A stretch of DNA of 64,000 nt, from the NCBI GenBank assembly GCA_964653285.1, contig CAZZEX010000001.1:1-64000 (forward strand), in the 5' to 3' direction. The translations under genes were made by a program, and so were the position numbers. How positions within the stretch are numbered: position 1 is the stretch's first letter; each line of letters opens with the position of its first letter. Origin of the DNA: CAZZEX01 sp964653285. GTDB taxonomy: Bacteria; Chloroflexota; Anaerolineae; B4-G1. The notes below the pieces were generated by a model. That model searched no databases and was not told where the DNA came from. It saw only the letters and a list, made by a program, of their open reading frames with translations. Positions 48,061 through 56,700 of the stretch are shown piece after piece.

Positions 48061-49632
48061 CTACTCCTCCCCAAACACTACTGCCGTGAACGCATACAGC
48101 GCCGGCCGGCCGGTCCAGCAATCGGAGGGCAGCCCGGCCTTGAGGCACAGGTTCTCCAGAAACTCCTCCCGATCCCACCCTTGCTCGACCGGCACCTGCG
48201 GCAGCAGTACCCCCTGCCGTCCCCCCTGCACAACCACCAGCCCGTGCGTGCCGACCTTAATCTGATCTATGTCGGTGATGCGGCGCAGCGGCGAGAGGAC
48301 CGAGATTTCGATGCTCACCTTGTCAAGTTCGTCGGCCGCCATAGGGGGGAAGCGCGGGTCGGAAGTGGCAGCGGAGACGGCTATCTCCTGCACCACACGG
48401 TACAGCGGTGTGTCCGCCCGCATGTGGCCGATGCAACCGCGCAGTTGGTCCTGCTCCTTCAGTGTGACGAAGGCCCCCGAGCGGCGGGTCAGCGCCGGGT
48501 CGTCCGTCTCGTAGTCGGGGATCTCCCCCGTCTCCAGGTATTTCCCGATGGTCGTGCCGGCCAGGCTCAGCAGTTCCTCCCGCCGGGCCTCCGTCAGGTC
48601 GGGCGGCTCGTAGCGCCAGAACATCACCGCCCCGTAGCCGACGACCTTGCTGTGGTCACCACTGACGTCGCCGGCGTTGGCGTAGTGGATAACAGTGGCG
48701 GTATCAGCCCCCATCCCCGCTGCGACGCGCATCGTCACCAGGATGGCTCCCTCGCCGCAGGCGCAGGTGACCAGGTTGGAGAAGCCAGCGTGCATCAGTC
48801 CGTCCGTCGTCTCCCGCACCCGCGCCGGGTCGAAAGTCTCGATGGCTCCCAGCGTGGCCCCGTCCACGGTGAGCGCATCGTCGTAGGCGGGGTAGTGGGA
48901 GAGGTCGGAGGAGGCAATGACTACGGCCCGCCGGCCGGGAAGCGCCGCAAGCAGCGCATCTGCCAGTGCCTGCACTGTCTCATCGTCGTCGGCGCCCATC
49001 AAGATCGGCACGATGCTGCAACCGGGGCACACCCGCTGGAGGAAGGGGAGTTCGATCTCGATGGGATGCTCTCCCTCGTGGGCGGCGGGGGCAAAGGTGA
49101 TGCGAGGATCGGCCTCCACCAGCACCTGGGCCAGTTCCACGTCCACCGGCACCACTCCCAGTGGTGTCTCGAAGCCCCCCTCTGCCCAGACGGAGATGAG
49201 GTTGGAGATGGGCGGCTGGTGGTCGGAGGCGATAATGACGGCGACGTCGTACTCCCCTTGCTCCAGTTGCTTGAAGCCATAGGCGGCGACCTGTCCGGAG
49301 TAGACATAGCCAGCGTGGGGCACGACGAGGCCGATGGGCGCGCCGTCCGCCGACTCGACCGCCGCCAGGAAGCCGTCCACCATCCTCGCCAGTTCGTCTG
49401 GGTCGCCGGGGTACCAGGAGCCAGCGACGACGGCGGGGCGGATACGGCCGGGAGGCACGGTGGGGGAGAGGAATGCGGCGGGTGGGGGAAGCGGTGTTGC
49501 TGTGGCCTCCACCGTTGGCGCGGTCGTCGGTGCAGCACAGGCGGAGAGAAGCAAGAAAGAGAGTGCTAACACGAGGAACGGTTTCGGGTTGCAGGTTTCG
49601 GGTTTCAAGTTCTTCCTCCCCAATTCGAGCAT
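48061..49632 (-). CDS. Lipoprotein MEMO1-AMMECR1 fusion (AmmeMemoRadiSam B-A)
   Basis: 523 aa from 49632. A lipobox-containing signal (FLVLALSFLLLSAC) precedes a short linker. Residues about 60-330 are MEMO1-like (VVPHAGYVYSGQVAAYG, HEGEHPIEIELPFLQ, ASSDLSHY, CGEGAI). Residues about 335-523 are AMMECR1-like (SGAFVTLKEQDQLRGCIGHM, SDPRFPPM). The preceding gene encodes the matching radical SAM enzyme. Both halves and the partner carry export signals, which is unexpected for this system. Part of the N-terminus is encoded by a simple GAAACC-type repeat. Confidence 0.8.
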   Translation of the reverse strand: MLELGRKNLKPETCNPKPFLVLALSFLLLSACAAPTTAPTVEATATPLPPPAAFLSPTVPPGRIRPAVVAGSWYPGDPDELARMVDGFLAAVESADGAPIGLVVPHAGYVYSGQVAAYGFKQLEQGEYDVAVIIASDHQPPISNLISVWAEGGFETPLGVVPVDVELAQVLVEADPRITFAPAAHEGEHPIEIELPFLQRVCPGCSIVPILMGADDDETVQALADALLAALPGRRAVVIASSDLSHYPAYDDALTVDGATLGAIETFDPARVRETTDGLMHAGFSNLVTCACGEGAILVTMRVAAGMGADTATVIHYANAGDVSGDHSKVVGYGAVMFWRYEPPDLTEARREELLSLAGTTIGKYLETGEIPDYETDDPALTRRSGAFVTLKEQDQLRGCIGHMRADTPLYRVVQEIAVSAATSDPRFPPMAADELDKVSIEISVLSPLRRITDIDQIKVGTHGLVVVQGGRQGVLLPQVPVEQGWDREEFLENLCLKAGLPSDCWTGRPALYAFTAVVFGEE

Positions 49633-49651
49633 CGAGTATCCGGCATCCAGT

Positions 49652-50956
49652 TCACTGATCCGGCGGCCCGGGTGGCACTTCCACCGGCTGGCCCTGCGGC
49701 TCCCCGGGCCACCAGACGCCAGGGATGGGCTCGCCGCAGAACTCGCACGCGCCATTCACGATGTGATACTCTACCACACTGTATCCCTCGCGGCGGATGA
49801 GCACCTCGCCGCAGGCAGGGCAGTAAGTGTGGTTGGCCGCGTGGGCGGGCACGTTGCCGATGTAGGCAAACTTGACCCCTTCCTCTCGCGCCATCTCCCA
49901 GGCCCGCTCCAGCGTCTCCACCGGCGTCGGCGGCAGATTGGTCAGTTTGTACTGCGGGTAGAAGCGGCTGAAGTGGAGCGGCACGTCGTGGCCCAGCGTC
50001 TCGACTACCCAGCGGCACAGCGCCCGCAGTTGATCCAGGTCGTCGTTGAGCGTTGGCACGACCAGGTTGACGATTTCCAGGTGCACGCCGCTTTCGTAGA
50101 CAGTGCGGATGGCTTCCAGCACCGCCTCCAGCTCCCCGCCGCAGACCTTGCGATAGAACTCTTCGTCGTACCCCTTCAGGTCAATCTTGATCGCGTCCAC
50201 CGCCTGGCACAGTTCCCGCAGCGGCTCTGGGTTTATATAGCCGGAAGAGATGACGACGCTGCGCAGCCCCGCCTCCCGCGCCAGCCGCGCCGTCGCCAGC
50301 ATGTACTCGTAGAAGATGACCGGCTCCGAGTAGGTGTAGGCAATCACCGGCGCGTTGTACTGCTGCGCGTAGCGCACCACGTCCTCTGGCGGCAGGTCGG
50401 CGTTCTGCGTGTCCTCGGGCGCAGCCTGGGAGATAGTCCAGTTCTGGCAGTAGAGGCAGGATAGACAGCATCCGGCCGTAGCGATAGAGAAGGCGGCGGC
50501 GGCGGGCAAGAAGTGGTAGAAGGGCTTCTTCTCGATGGGGTCAACGTGCACCGCGCAGGGGTTGCCGTAGACCATCGAGTACAGCCGGCCGCCCCGGTTC
50601 TCGCGCACGCGGCAGCGGCCCCGCTGCCCATCGGCGATGATGCACTCATTGGGACAGAGGTTGCATTTGACGAAGGTGCCGTGATGCTCAGGCAGGTGGC
50701 AGTAGGAGACGGGCAATGGCTCCTCCATCGTGCCGTGGCAGGCAGCACAGTTGAGGGTGCCGCTCTCTGCGGTTGAAGTATAGTAGCGCGCCTCGACCGA
50801 CCAGCGGGTAGGCGTCTCGACCGCCAGCGGCCCTTCCACGCCTTCCGGCGGACGCTCCCACCAACGGTTGCCGCTCAATCCGGCAGCCGCCCCCACCCCA
50901 CAGGCGACCAGCGCCCCGCCACCAAGCAGAAACCGCCGTCGTGTGATCCCTCTCAT
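49652..50956 (-). CDS. amrS: Tat-exported AmmeMemoRadiSam radical SAM enzyme
   Basis: 434 aa. The N-terminus TRRRFLLGGGALVACG is a twin-arginine signal. The body has FVKCNLCPNECIIADGQRGR, the Fe-S motif GCCLSCLYCQNW (CxxxCxxC) and a C-terminal zinc ribbon (YCPACGEVL ... CEFCG), as in AmrS/PflA-like proteins. It lies 20 bases before the MEMO-AMMECR1 gene and 29 bases after CcsA. Tat export would allow folding and cluster loading in the cytoplasm. The system's reaction is not established here. Confidence 0.85.
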   Translation of the reverse strand: MRGITRRRFLLGGGALVACGVGAAAGLSGNRWWERPPEGVEGPLAVETPTRWSVEARYYTSTAESGTLNCAACHGTMEEPLPVSYCHLPEHHGTFVKCNLCPNECIIADGQRGRCRVRENRGGRLYSMVYGNPCAVHVDPIEKKPFYHFLPAAAAFSIATAGCCLSCLYCQNWTISQAAPEDTQNADLPPEDVVRYAQQYNAPVIAYTYSEPVIFYEYMLATARLAREAGLRSVVISSGYINPEPLRELCQAVDAIKIDLKGYDEEFYRKVCGGELEAVLEAIRTVYESGVHLEIVNLVVPTLNDDLDQLRALCRWVVETLGHDVPLHFSRFYPQYKLTNLPPTPVETLERAWEMAREEGVKFAYIGNVPAHAANHTYCPACGEVLIRREGYSVVEYHIVNGACEFCGEPIPGVWWPGEPQGQPVEVPPGPPDQ

Positions 50957-50985
50957 CTCTCACCTCACGCAACACGTAACACGCA

Positions 50986-51879
50986 TTAGTATCCGTGCAG
51001 GCTCTCCAGGCGCACGGTGCGCACCAGCCAGGGCACGCCGATAAAGGTGAACAGCACCAGGCCGAAACCGGCTATGGCCAGCCAGGCCAATCGTTTGCCA
51101 CGCCAGGAACGCAGCGGGCGCACGTGCAGGAAGAGCAGATACCATAACCAGGTGATGAGTGCCCAGGTCTCCTTGGGGTCCCAGCCCCAGTAGCGCCCCC
51201 AGGCATTCTGCGCCCAGATGGCACCGGTGAGGATGCCCAGCGTCAGCCAGGGGAAGCCCAGCGCCACGGCACGTTCCATACCCCCCCCAGCCCCCCCTAC
51301 GAGGGGGGGAGTCTTACCTCCCCCGCCTCCCCCTGTGAGGGGGGGAGTCTTACCTCCCCCGCCCCCCCCTGTGAGGGAGGGAGTACCCTCCCCGCTCCCC
51401 TCTACGAGGGAGGGAGCCGTCCGCTGCACCAGCCGCATCACTCCCAGCCCGGCGGCCACCGCGAAGGCGGCGTACCCCACCATCACGGTCAGGACGTGCA
51501 CCTGCAGCCAGACCGAACGCAGCGCCGGCGGCAGCGGCATAAGGCCCTTCTCGGCGGAGGAACGGGTAACGGCGTAGGTCGCCACCAGCAACGCGACAGC
51601 CAGCACGAAGGCACCCGTCCGCCGCTCGCGCCAACTGGCCTCCAGCAGCAAGTAGACGGTGACGATGGCCCAGACGAAGCAGAGGGCGAACTCGTAGCGG
51701 TTGGCCAGCGGCCAGTGGCCGGCCGCCAGCCCGCGCCGGACGAGTCCCGCCGTCAGCAGGCCCCAGGCGACGACGGTCAGTCCCGTCGCCCCCCAGCCCG
51801 CCCAGCGTCTCTCAGTCGCCACGTGCACGACGTAAGCAACCAGCGCCAGCCAGAGCAAGACGTATGTCAATGTGAGCAT
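50986..51879 (-). CDS. ccsA: CcsA/ResC cytochrome c biogenesis protein
   Basis: 297 aa, about eight membrane segments. The WWD-type motif is clear: NAWGRYWGWDPKETWALITW. Conserved His residues lie in membrane loops. With ResB it forms the system II heme export and ligation complex. Residues about 155-200 are a Gly/Pro low-complexity insert encoded by three GC-rich palindromes, in a loop that should tolerate it. Confidence 0.85.
   Translation of the reverse strand: MLTLTYVLLWLALVAYVVHVATERRWAGWGATGLTVVAWGLLTAGLVRRGLAAGHWPLANRYEFALCFVWAIVTVYLLLEASWRERRTGAFVLAVALLVATYAVTRSSAEKGLMPLPPALRSVWLQVHVLTVMVGYAAFAVAAGLGVMRLVQRTAPSLVEGSGEGTPSLTGGGGGGKTPPLTGGGGGGKTPPLVGGAGGGMERAVALGFPWLTLGILTGAIWAQNAWGRYWGWDPKETWALITWLWYLLFLHVRPLRSWRGKRLAWLAIAGFGLVLFTFIGVPWLVRTVRLESLHGY
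51279..51417. repeat. Triple GC-rich palindromic repeat in frame in ccsA
   Basis: Three tandem units of the CCCCCCCTACGAGGGGGGGAG / CCCCTGTGAGGGGG kind, read as PPLTGGGGGG and PPLVGGAGGG. They add about 45 residues without breaking the frame. Confidence 0.7.
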
Positions 51880-51989
51880 TTCATCCTACCCGTATAGGCT
51901 CTCCTCAAATTAGTGAGATGCTCAAAGCGGACGTGTCGTCCGCGTCCCACTTATGGGGGGGGGTAGTGCATTCTCTCGACACCACGTAC

Positions 51990-52015
51990 GGGGACGGCAC
52001 GTCCCCTTCGAGCAT
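51990..52015. repeat. REP-like palindrome, copy 2
   Basis: GGGGACGGCACGTCCCC followed by CTTCGAGCAT, inverted relative to 45205-45230. Intergenic between ccsA and the Nudix gene. Confidence 0.55.
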
Positions 52016-52056
52016 ACTTTAGCGTCTACGCCTCTCATAGAGCGAAGGAACCTCAG

Positions 52057-52497
52057 TCACACCACGCTCTCCACCAGCTCCTTCACCTGTTGCAGCACCT
52101 TCCGCTCCGTCCGGTAACTGGCCCGTTCGACGGCCTCGTCAAGCGGGAACCAGCGCACGTCCTCGACCTCGAAATCGTGTTGGGCGACGTCGCCGCCCCG
52201 GTAGGCCATCAGGAAGTAGTAGACCTTCTTGTGATAGCGCACCTTCTGGCCGTCCTCGTCCCACCAGAACCAGTACTCGATGGGCTCCAACCGCTTGACA
52301 CTCTCGGCCTCCAACCCAGTCTCCTCGCGCACCTCGCGCAGCGCCGTCTCCTCCAGCGACTCCCCTTTCTCCACCAATCCCTTGGGCAGCCCCCAGCGCT
52401 CGCCTCCCTGGGTGGCGATGAGCGCGACCTCGAGTTGCCCGGCTGGACTGCGGCGGCAGACCACCCCACCGGCGGAAAGTTGAAAGCGCGTAGTCAA
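52057..52497 (-). CDS. Nudix hydrolase
   Basis: 146 aa. Nudix box GLVEKGESLEETALREVREE-TG is intact (GX5EX7REUXEEXGU). The short form resembles MutT/Ap4A hydrolases. Overlaps the resB-like gene by 4 bases, sitting between the two cytochrome c maturation genes with no obvious functional tie. Confidence 0.85.
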   Translation of the reverse strand: MTTRFQLSAGGVVCRRSPAGQLEVALIATQGGERWGLPKGLVEKGESLEETALREVREETGLEAESVKRLEPIEYWFWWDEDGQKVRYHKKVYYFLMAYRGGDVAQHDFEVEDVRWFPLDEAVERASYRTERKVLQQVKELVESVV

Positions 52498-53636
52498 CCC
52501 GTGTCCTCCCTTTCGCCCTCCACCGCGTGCCTGAGTTCCTTCACCAGCGTCTCAAACTCGCGCCCAAAGCCCCAGGCCCGCCGGTCGGCCCGCCCGGCCA
52601 GGCGCAGCATCCCCTCCGGCTCGATCCGCGCGTGCACCCAGCAGTGGGGGAAGTTGAAACTCACGGTCAGCCCCAACAGGAGCAGGAACCCCGCCGCGAT
52701 GACCACGCCGTAGCCTGGATCGTGCACGGCCAGCAGGGTCACGCTATATCCGTCCGGCGACTCTGCGTAGGCTTGCAGATACAGCCTGACGGGGCCGTAG
52801 AACAGCGGCTCGTTGACCCGCACGCGGCTGCGCTTCACTTCCCGGCCTCCTTCGGCGATGGTCACTTCGGCCTCGTAGGAGGCGACGCTGCCGTCGGGGT
52901 AGCGCGCGATGGTGAACCCCTCGTTGCGCAGCGCCAGATTGCTCCCGTGCCCGACCTCGGCCGTCTCGCCCGGCCCGATGGTGACCTCCTCGCGCCAGCC
53001 ATACCCGCTGCTCAGCGCCGCCCCCAGCAGCAGAAGCAGCACCGCCAGATGGGTGACCAGCGTCGCCAGGGGAGCCAGCCGGTTGCGGTCGCCCCGCAGG
53101 TAGATAAGCGAACCATTCGTAGTAACGACTTCAGTCGTTCGCACGCGGAAGCCCCGCTGTTCCAGGCTCTCGCGCATGATACCCCCCCCAGCCCCCCCTA
53201 CGAGGGGGGGAGATAAAGTCAGGCTGGTGGTGTGGAGTGCGGTGTCGAGCGCGGTATCGGAGCAGCGCACTGGCTGGTGGAAGGCCCGCCGCCACAGTCC
53301 CCGCCAGCGGTCGAGTGTGCACACCAGCGTCGCCAGCGCAAGGAGCGCCACGGGCACCAGGAAGACGGGGGAGCGAAAGCAGCGAAAGGCCCCGCTCGCG
53401 GACAGCAAGTCTGTCAGTGCGCCGTACCTGGCACGCACGGCCGTCTCCCAACGCGCCAGCCGCTCGGGATCGGCGGCAATCGTCGGCGGGAGTTGCGGGA
53501 AGAATGAGCCGAGAACGGCCAGCAGCAGCACGATGGCGATGAGGACGGCAGCCACGTCCATCCGGGCCAGGAAACGGTACACCCGCCTGGGGATTCGGGA
53601 TTTCGGATTTGGGATTTCGGATTTGTCACTTGTCAT
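52494..53636 (-). CDS. resB: ResB-like cytochrome c biogenesis protein
   Basis: 380 aa. N-terminal membrane segments (VAAVLIAIVLLLAVLGSFF and VALLALATLVCTLDRW), a third near 200 and a fourth near 325. A large extracytoplasmic loop lies between the last two. Insert LSPPLVGGAGGG (near 145) comes from a GC palindrome, and EVVTTNGSL from a dispersed repeat. Shorter than many ResB proteins. Heads the operon through CcsA to the AmmeMemoRadiSam genes. Confidence 0.8.
   Translation of the reverse strand: MTSDKSEIPNPKSRIPRRVYRFLARMDVAAVLIAIVLLLAVLGSFFPQLPPTIAADPERLARWETAVRARYGALTDLLSASGAFRCFRSPVFLVPVALLALATLVCTLDRWRGLWRRAFHQPVRCSDTALDTALHTTSLTLSPPLVGGAGGGIMRESLEQRGFRVRTTEVVTTNGSLIYLRGDRNRLAPLATLVTHLAVLLLLLGAALSSGYGWREEVTIGPGETAEVGHGSNLALRNEGFTIARYPDGSVASYEAEVTIAEGGREVKRSRVRVNEPLFYGPVRLYLQAYAESPDGYSVTLLAVHDPGYGVVIAAGFLLLLGLTVSFNFPHCWVHARIEPEGMLRLAGRADRRAWGFGREFETLVKELRHAVEGEREDTG
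53117..53139. repeat. Dispersed palindromic repeat, host copy
   Basis: 23-base match to 26065-26087 in the element, lying in the resB-like reading frame. Confidence 0.85.
53179..53212. repeat. GC-rich palindromic repeat in frame in resB
   Basis: AGCCCCCCCTACGAGGGGGG unit as in ccsA, translated as SPPLVGGAGGG. Confidence 0.65.
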
Positions 53637-53778
53637 TTGGTCACATCACCAAGTTGACGCGTTCTCCATCGGCTGGCTGGCCTCCCAGAGCAGGATGTCC
53701 TAGATGCCGGCGCCGACGTCAATCGCTAGAATTCGGTCTGGGCTCATTGTCCTGTCCACCGAATAGCAGGATATCGGC

Positions 53779-56700
53779 TTACAATGAGTGTCCCAGTCTC
53801 GGGAGAGTCATGATCATCCGATCAAACTCGAGGGCTATTTCGCCATTGAGCCAAAGCCTGATAGGATCTTGGTATCGGTACAGATGGGGACTGGCTGTAT
53901 CCGCGTGGGTGACATAGTAGAGCCAATAGCGTGATCCGGCGATTACGGCGCGCTGAAATTCCCGCCGTGAAATGCGGATGCTTGTATCGGCGCCGGCCGT
54001 TGTCTTAACCTCAATGATGATAGCCTGACCCAGTTCATCCACCGACTCGAAGTCATGATCCGCTGCTTCATCTTCAGCAGAGATCCATTTCAGGTAGGTG
54101 TCAGGATCAAAGCCCATATCCTGCAGATGTTGCCTTTCTACCATATTGACGAAGACCTCGCCCCGTTTGCCTATAGCCTCACGCCAAGCCTGTTTGGCTT
54201 TCCAATCAACCAGTGCAGGACTGCCACCGATTCCACCATTACCTCCGATGATAACCTGCTTCTTTGGAGCCTCCCCGCTGCCGGGAATGTAGGTCGTTAC
54301 ATTCAGGTGTATTACATCAAAGGCAGGGAACTCGAATGACGGCACCAGTTTCTCCCCAGGAGGCAACGCAGTTCCCCCATCTCGCTCCTCGCCCTCCTGT
54401 GTCCTCCCAGCGTCTGGCTCAGGCACAGCCGGTTTGGTGCCCGTGTCTACTGCCACATCTGCATCGTGCTTTTTCTTTTTCATGACATCTTCCCGAAGCT
54501 TTTCCTTCAGTCTCTCCACTTCCTCTTCGGCAATCGCTGAGGTTGGCCGGTCATCACTGACCGGTTGACCAAGTAGCTGCCAAGCACGCACCAATTTTGC
54601 TTCAGCACCTTTCGCTTGCAGAAAACGCCGTCGGCCATCGTCGTCACGGTTGAAGAGGGTAATGAAAGCATCAGCCAAAGTCTTGATCTCGATGTACGAT
54701 GCTACTGGATCGCCCAGCAGATCCCAGTTGGGTAGTGCTGACTGTCGGATGAAGAGATGTCCGGCCCGTGCACGGCCGCCAGTGGAAAGTGTGATGTCCT
54801 CAGTTTCCAGGTAGACATCCTCAGCGACTTCTTTGGAGCGGTTGTTATCTCCGCTCAGTGCTTGGCGGATAATGAGTTCCTCCACGACGTGTATCTGCAA
54901 TCTCTGAAGTCGAGGTAGCACTTGTCGCTCGAACTTGGACGGCTGTTTGTCCTCAACAAGGGCCAAGAAGTACGGCAGCATCGCTCGATATCGTGCTCTA
55001 AGCCCTTCTGTCTCCCGAGGCAGGTCAGGTGACGGGTCTGGTTCACTATGCACCCGAGTAGATAGCGCATCCACTCCTAGCCAGCCGCGCAAGGGACCAT
55101 AGTCCTCGTCAATCTTGAGGTAAAGACAAGCATCAGACCATTGGACTTCAAGGTATGGGTCGTCAGGGTACACAACGTCGTCCACATCAGCATAACACAT
55201 CTCATCGCCGCGAAAGGCCAGAACCTTGAGCGCATCAGGGCGATCAGGCACATCCCCACTGTGCCCGCTGATGATAGTGTACATCCTTTCGCACAGCCAG
55301 TTGAAGACCGCGCGCACCGAGCGCTGCCATGTGGTCAGTGTCGCGTCATCGAGGCCAGGATGATCCAAGGGGTAGAGGTCTGGCAGGCGTTGAAGCAGAG
55401 CCAGGTAGTCACTGAAACTAGCGCGGGCTGAGCTCATCATTCCCACATCGCTGCACAGAGTGGCGAAATCATCGGTACGGAATTGTTGAGACAGTACAGG
55501 CACCATCCATTGCACTGTTGGCGGCTCAGCTTCGCCCAAGGTCCAAACCTCACGGGGCGGAAGCAATTGGTAAGTCCCTTCCTCCAGTGGGATCATTGCT
55601 GGCACCCATGACGCCTCGCGCAGAGCAAAGTAGAAATAGGCTGGTATCTGGCGGCTTTGAGCACAGGATATGCGGTTACACCGGATCTTAACCTGCCGGT
55701 GAGGTAGGTATCGCTCTGCCCAGAAGTGTCCGAGTAACTTGAAGAGTCGCATCAGAGGGACAGGATCGCCCCTCGCCACCAGGTCATCAAACTTGTGCAG
55801 GACATAGGATTCGAGAAGCCGATACGTTTTGTGGGGATGTTTGGGATTGTCGCAGACGAACTGCTCCCCGTACCGTTCGAGGTAAACCCCCCAGTATGCT
55901 CCGGTGGCGTGGGGATGTTCGGTGAGGATAAGATTGAACTCGTATGGTGCAGCCGGCTCAGTGGATAGGTGCCGTGCCTCGCGCAATCTTGGAGCATAGC
56001 TCACGCCCAGCCACTCAAAGAAATAATACCACCCATCTTTGGCATCCTGGTCCAGATTATCAAGGAAATCAGGCTCTCCTAGGAAAAACACGTCCTCGAA
56101 CCCACCATAGATGACCTCCAGATCGTCTGTGTCGGTCCAGCATTGAGCAAAGTAGAGTTCATCGGCCCGCTGCCATTCACGTTTGGCAGGCTCTGCTGGG
56201 CGAAAGGCCGGAAGCAACACTGCGCCGACTCGATTGTCTATGACTCTGTCGCCGCCGCGCCGAGTTTCCAGGTAGTTCTTCAGGAACTGATAGACCTGAG
56301 TGATGGATTCCGTACTGAGCCGAGTGAATCGTTCTGGCGACTCAAAAGCCGGCATAATGGCTTGGCGAATAATCTCTCTCGATCTGTAGTCGGCCACACC
56401 CAGCTCTTTCAAGAGCCGATACTGTGGGTCATATTGGCCAGTTTCACCATAGGCAGCAGTGTTCACAACATCGAAGTCGAAGCCTTCTGGGGCGATTACA
56501 TCTTCATCCCCGAGGCCTTGGAAGATAAGGCTCCCGTCCGGTCGTTTCCATCCACGGGTGGTAGGTATGATGCGACAATTCCTGAGCTGGGCGACAAAGC
56601 CATTGCGTTCACTGTGGGGCAGTGATTGCCACCACTCAGCCAAGAAAGCGAAAAAGGAACCGCATTCATCGGTGGGGACAGAGGGGCCATCTCTTAGCGT

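Noticed and set aside
49633..49755. Longer N-terminus for the MEMO-AMMECR1 protein
   Set aside because: It would overlap the end of the radical SAM gene and bury the lipoprotein signal.
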